Assembly (NCBI GenBank): GCA_030765055.1
Contig: CM060947.1
Span: 262,636,440-262,700,439 of the forward strand
DNA length: 64,000 nucleotides
From: Mantis religiosa
Lineage: Eukaryota; Arthropoda; Insecta; Mantodea; Mantidae
Direction of reading: 5' to 3'
Shown: one piece after another, positions 19,622 to 30,042 of the stretch
Numbering within the stretch: the first letter of the stretch is position 1
Layout of the letters: each line of letters opens with the position of its first letter
The notes under the pieces: generated by a model
The model's input: only the letters and a program-made list of their open reading frames with translations
Databases searched by the model: none
What the model was told of the DNA's origin: nothing
Translations under genes and position numbers: made by a program

Positions 19622-20640
19622 CTAGCTGACCCGGCAAACCTCGTACCGCCAATAAAAGTTGTCTGAACTTTATTTAAATAAAACCAATTCGGATTATTTA
19701 TTTATTCTGCAATTGGGGTGAAGTTACATAGCAGAGCTATGATCAAGTTAATCAATTTATAGCTTTCTGATAAAGAATATATTTTGTCCTTTTTTTGTGG
19801 TGCGTAAATATATAAAGATGATGGTTTTCCGACGCACAATGAGAGAAACAGGGAACTCCAAGTTGATTCCGTAAACTTCCAACGACTGTCCTTGTGATTT
19901 ATTTATGGTCATCACAAAGACCAAACGCACAGGAAATTGTAAACGGTGAAAATCAACAGGTAAATCCGTTGGAGTCATCAGAATACACGTGATCAAGATA
20001 TCCTCTCCTTTGTACTTTCCCTGGATGACGTTATTCATTAGCTTTTTCGCAGTTATTCTCGTTCCATTGCACAGTCGTGGTTGGTTAATGTTATGCAGCA
20101 TCATCACAACTGATCCTACTTTTAATTTTAAATTGTAGGGTGGGAGTCCAGGCAGTTCTAATGAATTTAAAAATCTGTTGGATATTATTTGAAAAAAAAA
20201 AAAAGTTAGATACAGTGATATATTTAACATTTGAAAGTAATGAGTCGGTAATTCAAACACAAATATCACTTAAATTATCCTTACTTGGACATGTTTCGGA
20301 GAACGTTTTGTCCCCATCCTCAGCAGTTATCCGACTAACAAACAAACCGATGGGGACAAACAGTTCTCCGAAACATGTCCAAGTAAGAATAATTTAAGTG
20401 ATATTTGTGTTTGAATTACCGACTCATTACTTTCAAATCTATTGGATAGTTAACTACGACATCCTGGTTTATAACTGTGTCAACTGATTTGTACGAAAAC
20501 AACTCCTCCGGAAGAAGCAGACACTCTAGAACGCAATTCTGACATACCAACATGACTTTTAGAATTATCTGCGTCTCGCTGCTCATCAGTGCAGTCAGCA
20601 CGTGACGTAGTTCGTCGTACATTTGACTGCATTCTACCTA
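19622..20640 (-). pseudogene. Helitron Rep/helicase C-terminus and 3' end
   Basis: Minus-strand frames read KSVDTVINQDVVVNYP, (interrupted) FLNSLELPGLPPYNLKLKVGS, LCNGTRITAKKLMNNVI, KYKGEDILI, DFHRLQFPVRLVFVMTINKSQGQSLEV and GINLEFP, the PIF1-like helicase tail of Helitrons. A short deletion removes the SHGQLYVA.SR motif. Downstream, the minus strand ends in '...gtttgccgggtcagctag' followed by T, consistent with a Helitron 3' CTAG end at 19622. A foldback insertion at 20185-20438 disrupts the ORF. Confidence 0.8.
20185..20438. mobile_element. Foldback insertion with ~95-bp inverted arms
   Basis: 20229-20323 and 20346-20440 are near-perfect inverted repeats ('aaagtaatgagtcggtaatt...acatgtttcggagaac...'). 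The insertion is bracketed by a 10-bp duplication (ctgttggata 20175-20184; ctattggata 20439-20448) and splits the Helitron codons for NYP/FLNSL. An A-run at 20192-20203 lies at one edge. Arm motifs such as 'gatggggacaaa.cgttctccgaaac' recall retroelement 3' ends, so a retro-mobilised palindrome is possible. Confidence 0.75.
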
Positions 20641-21519
20641 AGTCAGGTCGTCTTCTCCTTGGAGTAGTAAAAACGTTTCCGAGAACTTCACAAAGTCACA
20701 AAGGAATTCAATTAATTCTGAGTCAATTCCTTTCTCATTCACGAATTCACAAGCACAAATTATAAAGAAGTTATCCAAGGAAACACCAATATTTGACTAC
20801 AGTTGTCTTTGATCAAATATTTCTAGTATTATAGTGCGTTCAGAAATTAATTTTGTGTCCAAACTTTGAAAGGTATATCATCATGCTACATAAAAAAAAA
20901 AGCCTGTCTTTTTTAAACTACAAATAATATTACTGTTTTATTATAGTTTAATTAAAAAGTAATAATGATTAGTGTAAGTGTTAGATAAAACATTGTATGG
21001 CACAAGACTTATTTGTACGTTCGCGAAAATTAACGAACCTTCCACTCGTCTATAAAATGCATCTTGATTTACTATTACCAGAAATAAGTATTATAAAGTA
21101 AAATTTAGTACTATAACACATTTTATAATTGTAATATGTTTTAAAGTCAATGTCATTTCCAATTTATAGGATTATTATCCATTCCTTATAGTTAAATGGT
21201 CACACAATGCACTTTCCATTTATTAAATATCCGAAAATCAAATAATTGTTTGGGAACAGCTCGTTAGCTTTTGGGATAAAAGTTCGTGGCGCGTAAAGAA
21301 TGTTTTATCTGCATTATTATGCATTGTTGTTTCATCTTGGACATATAAGCTGTGAGCATCAGTCAGATTTGAGTGATTCGGTTCAGTGCACTTGCAGCTA
21401 TGCGAGTAAAGCATACAAATACAGCACTCAGGATTCAAGGACATCACAAAATCTGTATTTTAGTGCTTCCATCACTATTTCAAACATTAATGTTATAGTT
21501 GCACAAACAGTTGATAGGC
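20641..21519. other. Unannotated AT-rich stretch
   Basis: The part next to 20640 may belong to the Helitron, but no motif confirms it. Nothing else was recognised. Confidence 0.3.
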
Positions 21520-21700
21520 TGGCCCCGTAGCTCAGTCGGTAGAGCACCTGCCTGCTGTGCTAGGGGTCCCCGGTTCGATTCCCGGCGGTGGAGGTGGGGA
21601 TTTTTCTCCGATCAACATAATTCCTCATCTTCAGAGTGAATGTGTACGTGATCTTATGATTAGAAAACCCCACGAATACGAGTTAACACTTTCGATATTT
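21520..21700 (+). mobile_element. tRNA-derived SINE, family 3
   Basis: The head 'ggccccgtagctcagtcgg' with D stem GCTC/GAGC, T stem CCCGG/CCGGG around 'ttcgatt' and a good B box is strongly tRNA-like. The acceptor ends do not pair, and a non-tRNA body ('ggtggggatttttctccgat') follows. This argues for a SINE rather than a tRNA gene. The 3' limit is uncertain. Confidence 0.65.
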
Positions 21701-22661
21701 TCCAAAGAAGAACGGCCGCCTATATGACCATTGGAGGAAAATGGATCTCATAGACCGTAAAAAATAAGGCTTGCCTTGGAAGGGAAGTAAAACCAATGGT
21801 CCCATGCCGTAGATTTAGGACCTAAAGCCTGATAAAGAGGCTTCTGAGCAAAATTGCGATATTTCACGCACAATATAGAACGTAAGCTTTCACGACCGGA
21901 GTCCATAATTAATTGTATTAATATAGAATGTGACAGTAAGAATCACAACAGGTTTAAGAGCGTTCCAAAAATAAATAAAAGGAAAACAAAGACAGATTCA
22001 TTCGAAGATGGAGATATTGGAGAAATATATTTTATAAATTCACACACACGAAAGAAATCCTTTTCCTAAAGGCGATTTAAAAAATCAGGTTATCTCAAAG
22101 TATGTACTTCCAGTGATTTCTTGATATTGAGTTGTTGGGTAGAGTGTATAGAGAAGGCAAGCGGATTTGTATAAAGCTAAATAACGGAACAACGGTAATG
22201 TGAGGCACAAAAGCTCCGATAACGTGCACGTCTAATACACAATAGTAAGTATTACGTAACAAGTTGTTGAGTTTAGATATATGTACTATCAACACATTAG
22301 TGGACGTTGCTCCTCGCGGAAGCCAAACATGATGTCATAGCCACTTCAGGACAGCGCGGGTCACTGCTGCACTTCTGCATGGATCCTTTCTTTGTCTATA
22401 CAAATGAAAATTTCATTGGACATGCATGTGGAAAATAATTTAAAAAATGTATGCGTGCGTGTGCTCATGTTTGTTTATGTAGCAGATACACGATGCGAAA
22501 TAAGATTTTCAACACCCCCCCCCCCCAAGCAATACTTTACGTGCAAATTTTGATTTGCTCAAAAATGTCTGTAACGACACTACAAATATCTCATAAAGCC
22601 CTACACGATTCTCTTCAGACATGAATCTGCGAGGTATTCTTCCAGCAATTTAAAACACTTA
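21701..22661. other. Unannotated stretch with C-homopolymer
   Basis: A C-run of about 11 lies at 22515-22525. 'aagctttcacgaccggagtcc' at 21887 is reminiscent of dispersed retroelement tails, but no feature is assigned. Confidence 0.3.
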
Positions 22662-22974
22662 TGCCCGATTTCACCAACAGATGTTAAAATCGACGTTAAC
22701 AAATGCAACGTAACAATTGTCACAGCGCTAACAAATCTCTTAAATTTCTTGCATTTCACCAACCGTTTTCTGAAAATGTTAACAAACATGTGTTAACGCC
22801 AAGAAACTTATAAATATTACAGCTATAGAAGGCTATGCATGGGCCGTATTATTTTCTGAAACTACTGCGATGTGCTTTTGTTTTCATTTTCGTCCGCACA
22901 GAGCTGAAAAAAGTGGCGGGTAAACAAAATCGTAAACAAAAGCCATGAGACAAATTTCTCATCGATGGAGAAAG

Positions 22975-23165
22975 AATTGTTAATTGAATTGGTGACTAAA
23001 GTATAAGGATATCGTGGAAAATAAGAAGATGGATGCGGTGAATGTAAAAGAGAAAGACATCACGTGGGAAACATTGCAAACGAATCTAATTCAAATGCAT
23101 GTGTCAGTACGAGAAGCACGAAACAACTTCGTCAGTATTACGTAAATTTAAAACGAGGTGCGAAG
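22975..23165 (+). pseudogene. Myb/SANT-like accessory protein fragment of the Harbinger element
   Basis: ATG 22975 starts MEKELLIELVTK and, after a one-base shift, continues YKDIVENKKMDAVNVKEKDI-TWETLQTNL, the start of the MSANTD3-like DNA-binding domain that accompanies Harbinger transposases. It then runs into the first tandem unit, which encodes YVNLKRGAKK-like sequence. In active relatives this protein helps transposase reach DNA and the nucleus. This copy is truncated. Confidence 0.65.
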
Positions 23166-23835
23166 AAGGACAAGTGACGAGTTAGTTGAACGTTTCAAGA
23201 CGGGAGGTGGAACGTGTATTATCCACATAATTCAGTGAATTATAAAATAGCAAAGTTATTAATACTTGAAGCAAAGGCGAGATCGGCATATTCGTTTCGA
23301 TGTATGTTCTGAGTATTACGTAAATTTAAAACGAGGAGCGAAGGACAAGTGACGAATGACTTGAATGTTTCAAGACGGGAGGTGGACAGATAATAATTCA
23401 TAATTCAGTGAATTATAAACCGCAAAGTTATTACTACTTGAAGCAAAGGCGAGATCGGCATATTCCTTTCGATGCATGTTCTAACTCAATATTACGTAAA
23501 TTTAAAACGAGGAGCGAAGGACAAGTGACGAGTGACTTGAATGTTTCAAGACGGGAGGTGGACAGATAATAATTCATAATTCAGTGAATTATAAACCGCA
23601 AAGTTATTAATACTTGAAGCAAAGGCGATATTGACATATTCCTTTCGATGCATGTTCTGAGTCAGTATTACGTAAATTTAAAACGAGGAGCGAAGAAGTG
23701 ACGAATGACTTAAACGTTTCAAGACGGGAGATGAACAGTGTATTATCTACATAATTCAGTGAATTATAAAATGGCAAAGTTATTAATACTTGAAGAAAAG
23801 GCGATATTGGCATATTCCTTTCGATGCATGTTCTA
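23132..23835. repeat. Tandem array, 177-bp unit, four copies
   Basis: 'attacgtaaatttaaaacg' starts at 23138, 23315, 23491 and 23668 (spacings 177, 176, 177). One side of each unit derives from the SANT-like gene, the other ('cctttcgatgcatgttct') from the convergent transposase gene. The unit thus spans the deletion junction between the two Harbinger genes and must have formed after that deletion. Confidence 0.9.
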
Positions 23836-23975
23836 ACCTCTCTTGTACTTCCGCAGTAACCTTCATAGCAACTTGTTTCGACAGTCTATACCTCCGTAGA
23901 ACACTTTCTTCTGATAGCTCCTCAAAATCATTTCTCCTCATAGGCCGTACTCTACTACGAATGTCATTTAGACGG
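23815..23975 (-). pseudogene. HARBI1-like transposase N-terminal fragment
   Basis: The minus strand reads NDIRSRVRPMRRNDFEELSE-ESVLRRYRLSKQVAMKV, then a VQERLEH stretch. This matches the HARBI1 pattern of an Arg-rich start followed by 'eeF..RFRLsK..v..l...i...L'. The rest of the gene, including the DDE residues, is deleted and replaced by the tandem array. Confidence 0.6.
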
Positions 23976-24192
23976 ACTTAAATATAGCAAATCAACATCA
24001 ACAGCTGAGTTCACGCCCGCCATCTTGACTATTTACAATTGTTAAGGACTTAACAACAGAAATTTGGCTTGTTAGTTTAACAAGAGTGTTAAACACGAGT
24101 GTTAAGCTAACATTTGTTGGTGAAATTCAATTTTTGTTATAACTATTGTTAAACCCGTGTTAAGTCTTAACATCTGTTGGTGAAATCGGGCA

Positions 24193-25025
24193 TTAGAATG
24201 TAAGTACTATTTTTAAAAATTCAAATGCGCTTCCAATGTGAGGATATGTAAATAAAATATATCGTTTTCTCTTAATACGTTAATATGAAATACTTCCACC
24301 AAATGTCTATGATAGAAACCAGAGCTAAGAAAATGTTCATTAAAATATTCGTTTTTCTCAACCTAAAATTAGTAAGAGTTGACTCATGAAGTGCTGAAAA
24401 CATTAAAAAATTTGTTGTTTGGTAATGCGAAAAATGCATTTGAGAACATCGAAAGTAGAAAGTACTGGATTTAGTCTTGTTCTCCAACGATCAAATTACA
24501 TACCACACATAATTGCAATAAATGACTTTCACATGTTAGAATCAATGCATGATGATGTATGACTTCGCATGGTGTCAAGGGATAAAATCTTATGAGCTAG
24601 GAAAGTTATATGCTGATGATTAGACTCATTCAACAAGAAATGAATCAGCTTGCGGTTATGACAGATTAATATATTAGAACTTGGTATGTTCAGAAATTAT
24701 GGAGTTGTATGAACATAGGTACGCCAGTTCTAAAATTATAAATGAAAAGAATTCTTAGAATTGAACAGGTCACAGTGTAAAACATGATGCAAAAGATGCT
24801 TATGATATGGCTATCAGTTGTATCGCCAGTTATTGCGCCTACAATTCCAAGTTGTAGCAATGACACAATTTGCAATGTGAATGACCATTACGGAAGCAAA
24901 AGAATGCCAAGAAATACAATGTCTGTTACATCATCTGGCATTCTGCTGAGAACATTGACTCCTCGGGGTCTACTTGGAACGGAAAAGGCGTCAAAAGTTC
25001 CACTGGATTGCTAAGAACATCCGCG
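24193..25025. other. Unannotated stretch; one ORF with hydrophobic start
   Basis: A plus-strand ORF at 24784-25014 begins MMQKMLMIWLSVVSPVIAPT, superficially like a signal peptide, but the rest has no motif and no gene context. Nothing else was recognised. Confidence 0.25.
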
Positions 25026-25027
25026 AG

Positions 25028-25110
25028 AGATGGTTCAGACGGTAAAGAGGGTCGCGGCTTCAAATCCCACGGCCGGATGTATCTGATTGGATTTCTCGTG
25101 GTGTCATCGA
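25028..25110 (+). mobile_element. Degenerate tRNA-like SINE head
   Basis: 'gagatggttcagacggtaaagagggtcgcggcttcaaatccc' keeps A- and B-box-like spacing. A body-like stretch follows ('gatttctcgtggtgtcatcgag'). Pairing is poor, so this is an old SINE fragment at best. Confidence 0.35.
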
Positions 25111-25139
25111 GTCGTCTGCGTAAACCCGGATCGGAAATT

Positions 25140-26089
25140 TAATACCACCAATGGTCCACCTTGAGTTTCAAAAGCTGATAGGTGATTTTGCTGGTTCACA
25201 TTTGCATGACTAGGAGGGGGGGGGGGGGGCTCTATTCATTCAAACCTCAGCCTGCACACGGCTAGAGTAGCTACAAAATAAGAATGAACATGGGCACAGC
25301 CAATCAAGTGTTCGCGTTCTCTTTGCGTTGCCAGGTCTACAGCCAGCGGGCGATAGAGATAGCAGATGTGTCTGTCTTTGCCTCACGGCATCCCTCTAGC
25401 AGTGAGCTGTACAGTGATACAGATGCTGACAGCAAAGTTCGCTTAATATTTCCACATGTGTGTGAAAATATATACAATGCTTATCGCATGGTGGCATAAA
25501 CTGAAGCTTAAGACCTTGAACGTGAGAACAGTTCGTTTATATGCATCAGGGGCTGCTTCTCAATGGGGTAGCATGTTTGCGCTACAACCAAAATGCTGGG
25601 GCTCCCGTTAATGCAAGGGCATGTTCCATTTGGCGTTCAGTTCGACCTTGTCTAGTGCAGTGGCCCTCAGCGCGCTGTATTGTTTGCAGGTGCCAAGTAG
25701 TTCACTCTCAGTTGCAAACCACTGTTATACAATGGGGAGGTATAGGGCAGGATGAACCTAGAGCGTGCCGAGGCAAGTAGGGGGGAAGGGCGGGTTATGG
25801 CTGCATAAGGTTGGTTAACCTAGCAGCCAGAGAATAGTGAATGCCAAGCCTTCTCCTATTTTCAACGCTACCTATTATTCTCATATTAAATGTTCGCATC
25901 GGTCAAATATTACCACAGATTACTAATACCTACCAGAGCATAGCCACATGTTTTGTGCCGTGTTTTGTTAGCTCTGTCGTGCTTTGAGTAATGAATAAGA
26001 GTGATTTATTTAAATACAAGTATATTGTGTTATATAAGGAGAAACAATAAATTCCATAAAAGGTCTATTAGCACATCCTTTTTAAAAAT
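25140..26089. other. Unannotated, moderately GC-rich block with G-homopolymer
   Basis: A run of about 13 G lies at 25217-25229. The region 25290-25830 has more CpG and GC than its surroundings but no ORF with a recognisable motif. It may be part of an unrecognised element. Confidence 0.25.
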
Positions 26090-26945
26090 GAGCTTAGAAG
26101 AAAAAACCGAAAATAAACGACTTGGAAGTCCCACGCCAAATATACAAATCACATAGGTAGTCAAAACAAAAACAAGATATTTGAACAGGAACTTTAACAA
26201 CAATGTATATGAGAAATATAATTTGATGTGTGGTTGTAATATTAAAAATAGCCTGTTTTGCTTTCCTTGCGTTCTCTTTGGCGGTGAAGATCCGTGGACA
26301 AAACATGGCGTGAATGCTTTGCATCATCTTCATGATCGCGCTAAAAACACGTAACTTAAAAACTGCACATGAAGAACACAGTTGTGCTATGCTTGGCAAC
26401 GTAAATATAGCAAAGCAGATGAAATGTGTAGTGTTTAACGCCCGCTTCTACTACATACGGCATCGCAGGCGGTGACACTGATGATACATGAGATGAAGAT
26501 GGAGCACCGGTAGAATGAGATGGCGGGGGAAACCGGAGATCCCGCAGAAAACCCGCCCCAGCGCCGTGTTGTCCACCACCAATCTAACTTTGCAAAGCAG
26601 ATGGACAGTGCATATCGGAGAACAATTGAAGAACACGGCCAGAAAGTGGCTCAAAATAGGTATTTTTTAAACATTATTGTTAACTGCATTAGGTTTTGTG
26701 GAGCCTTTGAGTTAGCTCTACGAGGACACGATGATTCAGCTACGTCAAGCAATCCTGATATTTTTCGAGGACTGATAAACTTCAGTGCAGAGCTAGGCTG
26801 TATTCTGAAAAACCTATCTGGAGAATACCACAGTGTTTAAGGGGACCTCCAAGACAATCCAGAACGAAAACTTACAAAGTACACTTGAAGTCTGCCATGA
26901 AGAGATATCAAGTCCATTTTTATCTGCATAAATAGAAGAGTGTTA
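26090..26945 (+). pseudogene. hAT-type (TTF zinc finger/DUF4371) transposase, N-terminal half, split by a SINE
   Basis: ATG 26090 begins MSLEEKTENKRLGSPTPNIQ. Then, across a stop, come NVYEKYNLMCGCNIKNSLFC, FPCVLFGGEDPWTKHGVNAL-HHL, GNVNIAKQ/MDSAYRRTIEEHG (split by the SINE), NRYFLNIIVNCIRFCGAFEL, ALRGHDDS, NPDIFRGLI and a GTSKTIQNE-like stretch. This order is the TTF zinc finger plus DUF4371 of hAT/ZMYM-type transposases. The dimerisation domain and most of the RNase-H fold are absent. Confidence 0.8.
26422..26591 (-). mobile_element. tRNA-derived SINE family 1, 5'-truncated
   Basis: The body matches 6700-6887 in reverse, but the tRNA head is missing. It is flanked by a 12-bp perfect duplication gcaaagcagatg (26410-26421, 26592-26603). 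Removing the SINE and one duplicate restores the hAT frame ...NIAKQMDSAYRR. A 5' truncation plus a 12-bp duplication is typical of LINE-driven retroposition. Confidence 0.9.
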
Positions 26946-27423
26946 TGCTCTAGAGTGTTTCTGAAATACGCATGTTGTGTTATACGCTGTGAATTACCGT
27001 TAACTTGTGTATACAGCAGTCTATAGTGGTAGGCTTAAACAACCGTTTGTTACTTTAAAAAAAATAAATTGCATGGATAAATTTGTGAACCACCGATTTT
27101 CAGAGCCACCAGCCGCCCCTGATATGCATACAAAACGAAAAGACACAAATTAGTTGTGTTTCACAAAAGAATAGCGTTTGCAACAGTGAATCAAAGTACT
27201 GACATTTCAACGATTTGTGAATATAAGCTGTAGAGGGCACTGTTGTGATATAGAAACTCTTTGGACGGATTAGGATTTCAGGAGGCAGTGTAAAATGCAC
27301 ATAGTACAAAATGAACATTTGAAAAAGAGATTAAGAAATATCATGTAAACATATTTTATTATAATTTGGTGTTATATATGTTATATATAATTATTAAATA
27401 TGAATACAAGAGAGCAACAAAAT
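26946..27423. other. Probable 5' LTR remnant upstream of the gypsy primer site
   Basis: The AT-rich sequence ends '...gagagcaacaa' just before the primer-binding-like site. No second LTR copy exists in the window, so the left boundary cannot be set. Confidence 0.35.
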
Positions 27424-27436
27424 TGGTGACCCCAAC
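27424..27436 (+). promoter_or_regulatory. LTR-retrotransposon primer-binding-like site
   Basis: 'tggtgaccccaac' directly follows the LTR-like end and precedes gag by about 80 bp, as in gypsy-type elements primed by a host tRNA 3' end. The tRNA was not identified. Confidence 0.5.
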
Positions 27437-27514
27437 GTGATTCGCATGTGAGTCTGGGTGAGTGAAATTTCAAATGATAAACTGATCTGTGAAACTAAAG
27501 TACGTAATTATACA

Positions 27515-28143
27515 ATGGAGGAACATAACCCAAACGAGGAAAAACATAATAAATGTGTGCTTGAAGGCAAAGCGTGTGATATAAGTATGGTCAGTATTAA
27601 GATTCCCCCATTCTGGTCGGAGAAACCAGATATATGGTTCTACCAGGCGGAGGCGCAATTTGCCATAAATAAAATATATAAGGAAGATACAAAATTCAAC
27701 TACCTAATAGCCCAACTAGAACCGAAGTATGTGGAGAATATCTGGGACATTATTATCAGTAATGAGATGAATAAGCGTTCAGCTGCAAAATCACGGCTTC
27801 TTGAGAGATTTAAAGAAAGTGAAGATAAAAGAATAAGGAGGTCAGTTACTGGTATCGAGCTAGGAGACTACAAGCCAAGCCAGCTACTAAGGAAAATAAG
27901 GTCTTTGGCAGGTAAAGATGTCTCTGATAAAGTTCTTTGAACTCTTTGGCTTGAGAAACTTCCCGATTCGTTAAAAAGCATCCTGGTAGTGAGGAATGTC
28001 TTGACAGAGATGCCGTCATGGCAGATAAAATGCTAGAAATGAATCTTCGCAGTGTAGCATTTAGTGTTAGAGAAGAATCTGCGAAGCGTACATCAATTAA
28101 CGAGTTAGTCGCTAAAATATCTCAGATGGTGCAACAAATATGA
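27515..28143 (+). pseudogene. Gypsy-type retrotransposon gag fragment
   Basis: The frame has VSIKIPPFWSEKPDIWFYQA-EAQF, TKFNYLIAQLEP and SRLLERFKESEDKRIRR, then LGDYKPSQLLRKIRSLAG. This is the capsid-region signature seen in many insect gypsy elements ('lP.Fw...p..WF.q.EaqF...'). A stop at 27940 and a frameshift follow, after which MADKMLEMNL and SINELVAKISQMVQQI continue to about 28143. It is a broken structural gene with no capacity to assemble. Confidence 0.75.
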
Positions 28144-28609
28144 AGCTAATTTTCCATATAATTCGAGAAATTTATTAAAATTCCCATATATGGAAATGTA
28201 ATACAAACCTGGCCCTCTGAAGTTGATGAAAGAGGTTAAATCAAGATGGCTTTGTTTGTGACATATTAGACCGCATAGAAATTCAAAATCTGACGTCAAG
28301 CCAATCAAATTTAAGTATTGGTCCCTTAGTAACAAGACATGACAAAATTTACCAATCAGATTTCAGTAAAAATTTGAATTTAATTTTTTCACTTGATAAA
28401 GTTCATTCCTGAAAGTTCTCTTGATCTGGCGAGACGTGTAATGGCTATAACACGCTGCTGCGTATGCTACGCCATTACTTACATGAAATATGTTAGCAAA
28501 TGTTGTTACAGAGCATCGACTGTGTAAAGATACAGGGAGAAAATAAAATCTTATAAAAAATAAGTGAAGCAGTGTTTTATGATCAATTTTGGTTACTACC
28601 ATTCACCAT
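28144..28609. other. Unidentified insertion between gag halves
   Basis: Gag-like reading is lost at 28143 and resumes near 28615. The intervening 466 bp match nothing recognised and are AT-rich. No target duplication was found. Confidence 0.35.
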
Positions 28610-29200
28610 TCCGTTGCTGGCGCGGTACCACGGCCCTGGATTAAAGATCTCATCGCTCATCGACGAAGCTACCGGCAATTTATCCGGGCTACTTCATCGC
28701 AGTAACGGTGAAGCTGAAGGTATCTTCATTTCTCTATCCCGAGGAAGGTAAGCCGCCTCACCGAGGGATTGCAATACGAGAACGTATTGCAAATAGCAAC
28801 ATTGTCGACTGGAAGATGCTGCAGCAGAGGCAGAAGCCCATACCGCAGATCTCCAAGCAGAGGGCACAGTTCGAGTCGCAGTAAAAGATTCGATCCTACT
28901 GGTAAATTCTGCTACTACCACTTTAAATTTGGAAAAAAATGAATGCCTGAAAAATGCAAGCAGCTTTGCCAGTGGAATGTACAGGAAAACTCCAATCGGC
29001 AAGTACTGCTGCCGAGAATCAGCACAGGGACCGCAAACACCGCTTATTCCTACGAAATAAAAAATCCGGCTCGTGGTTTATTGTTGACAGTGCTGCAGAT
29101 GTTTCCATTATTCCAGCATGGAAAGGTGATAAACTGGACAACAGTTTTAAATTATATGTTGCGAATGAAACCTGAATTTCAACTGGAGGCGTAATTGTAT
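28610..29200 (+). pseudogene. Gypsy gag C-terminus and retropepsin fragment
   Basis: It resumes with the end of gag (GKFCYYHFKFG, beginning of a zinc-knuckle-like segment, Cys spacing degraded). In another frame follows a protease start: RLFLRNKKSGSWFIVDSAAD-VSIIPA, then KLYVANET. The catalytic Asp is present, but the usual D-(S/T)-G reads D-S-A. Frameshifts separate gag from protease. Reverse transcriptase, RNase H and integrase are absent from the window. Confidence 0.7.
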
Positions 29201-29289
29201 ACTGCATGTAATGTACTTTAAACCAAAGTTTGTTTCATTAAAATACTTAATAAATAATACGAAGATACGAATGTGTATTAGAATGTTGC

Positions 29290-29440
29290 TCTATGTTTTC
29301 CAGGAGACCAAAATGTGGGAACGTCTCCTAATTTGGTGAACTGTTTGCCTTCTTTAACAATGTTCGTCACAGCATGAGCACTCACGTAACAAGCTTGTGC
29401 CGTTGATTCTTGGCTTTGAGCGAAATTAGTACCTTCGAAG
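29290..29440 (-). pseudogene. Possible hAT/ZBED-like transposase scrap
   Basis: The minus strand reads SQESTAQACYVSAHAVTNIV-KEGKQFT, resembling the '.qES..asy.va..ia...k.ft.ge' region of ZBED/GTF2IRD2-like hAT transposases. It is short and could be coincidence. Confidence 0.25.
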
Positions 29441-30042
29441 ATGTGATAAATTGACAATTGTTTGAAAAAAAAAAAAAGAATACACATGAAAAATATGAAA
29501 TATCTTACGAGTTGTCTCGCAGTCAGTTCCAGACACGCCAGTACTATGCTTGCTAAGTGACACATTTACTAACATTCAAAAGCACGTGTACACTCTTAAA
29601 AGATCACCACTTTACTAAATACAAGGCACAAAATGCAACTACAGCATAGCACGTGTGTGCACCTCTTCACTGACAGTTAATGATTCTTTTGTTTCTAGTC
29701 AGGCGTCTTATGTTTCCATATCTCCGAAACTAGATGTGATACAAACATGGGGTTTCCACAGTCACCCTCAGAAAAAATAGCTCTGTAATATGGGATAAAC
29801 AAAAGAACTCTGTAATCAGTATCTTTTGAGCGCGCTAAGAACTTATCCGCAGGGTACGGCAAGGCGAGCAAGTATGCGTGCTTAACTGTACAACGTTGCA
29901 CTCACCTTATTGGCTAGACAACGATAGACCAGTCACGCCTAGCTCCGCCTTATGTTCATTCCTATTCTGTAGCTACCTTAGTGTGGAAGAAATGATTATT
30001 TCCATCAATTTACCTGAATAACATAGTGCTTTAACCATGAGG
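29441..30042. other. Unannotated stretch before the satellite
   Basis: An A-run lies at 29467-29478. No gene or repeat was recognised. Confidence 0.3.

Larger units (their letters stand above)
22662..24192. mobile_element. PIF/Harbinger element, defective, 26-bp perfect terminal repeats
   Basis: Ends TGCCCGATTTCACCAACAGA (first 20 of 26 identical bases) are perfectly inverted, with TTA target duplications at 22659-22661 and 24193-24195, the 3-bp duplication expected for PIF/Harbinger. Inside are a Myb/SANT-like fragment on the plus strand and a HARBI1-like fragment on the minus strand, the two-gene layout of the superfamily, separated by a 177-bp tandem array. Most transposase sequence is lost. 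Confidence 0.85.

Noticed and set aside
21520..21592. Possible functional tRNA gene
   Set aside because: The acceptor stem does not pair and a SINE body follows the B box; treated as a SINE head.
24784..25014. Small secreted protein with signal-like N-terminus
   Set aside because: A hydrophobic start alone in AT-rich DNA is weak evidence; no promoter, splice or homology support.
26094..26399. 101-codon minus-strand ORF
   Set aside because: It overlaps the hAT transposase, whose plus-strand motifs are unmistakable; the minus frame has no motif.
27424..29200. Possible complete endogenous retrovirus-like element
   Set aside because: Only broken gag and a protease scrap remain; no reverse transcriptase, integrase or envelope is present.
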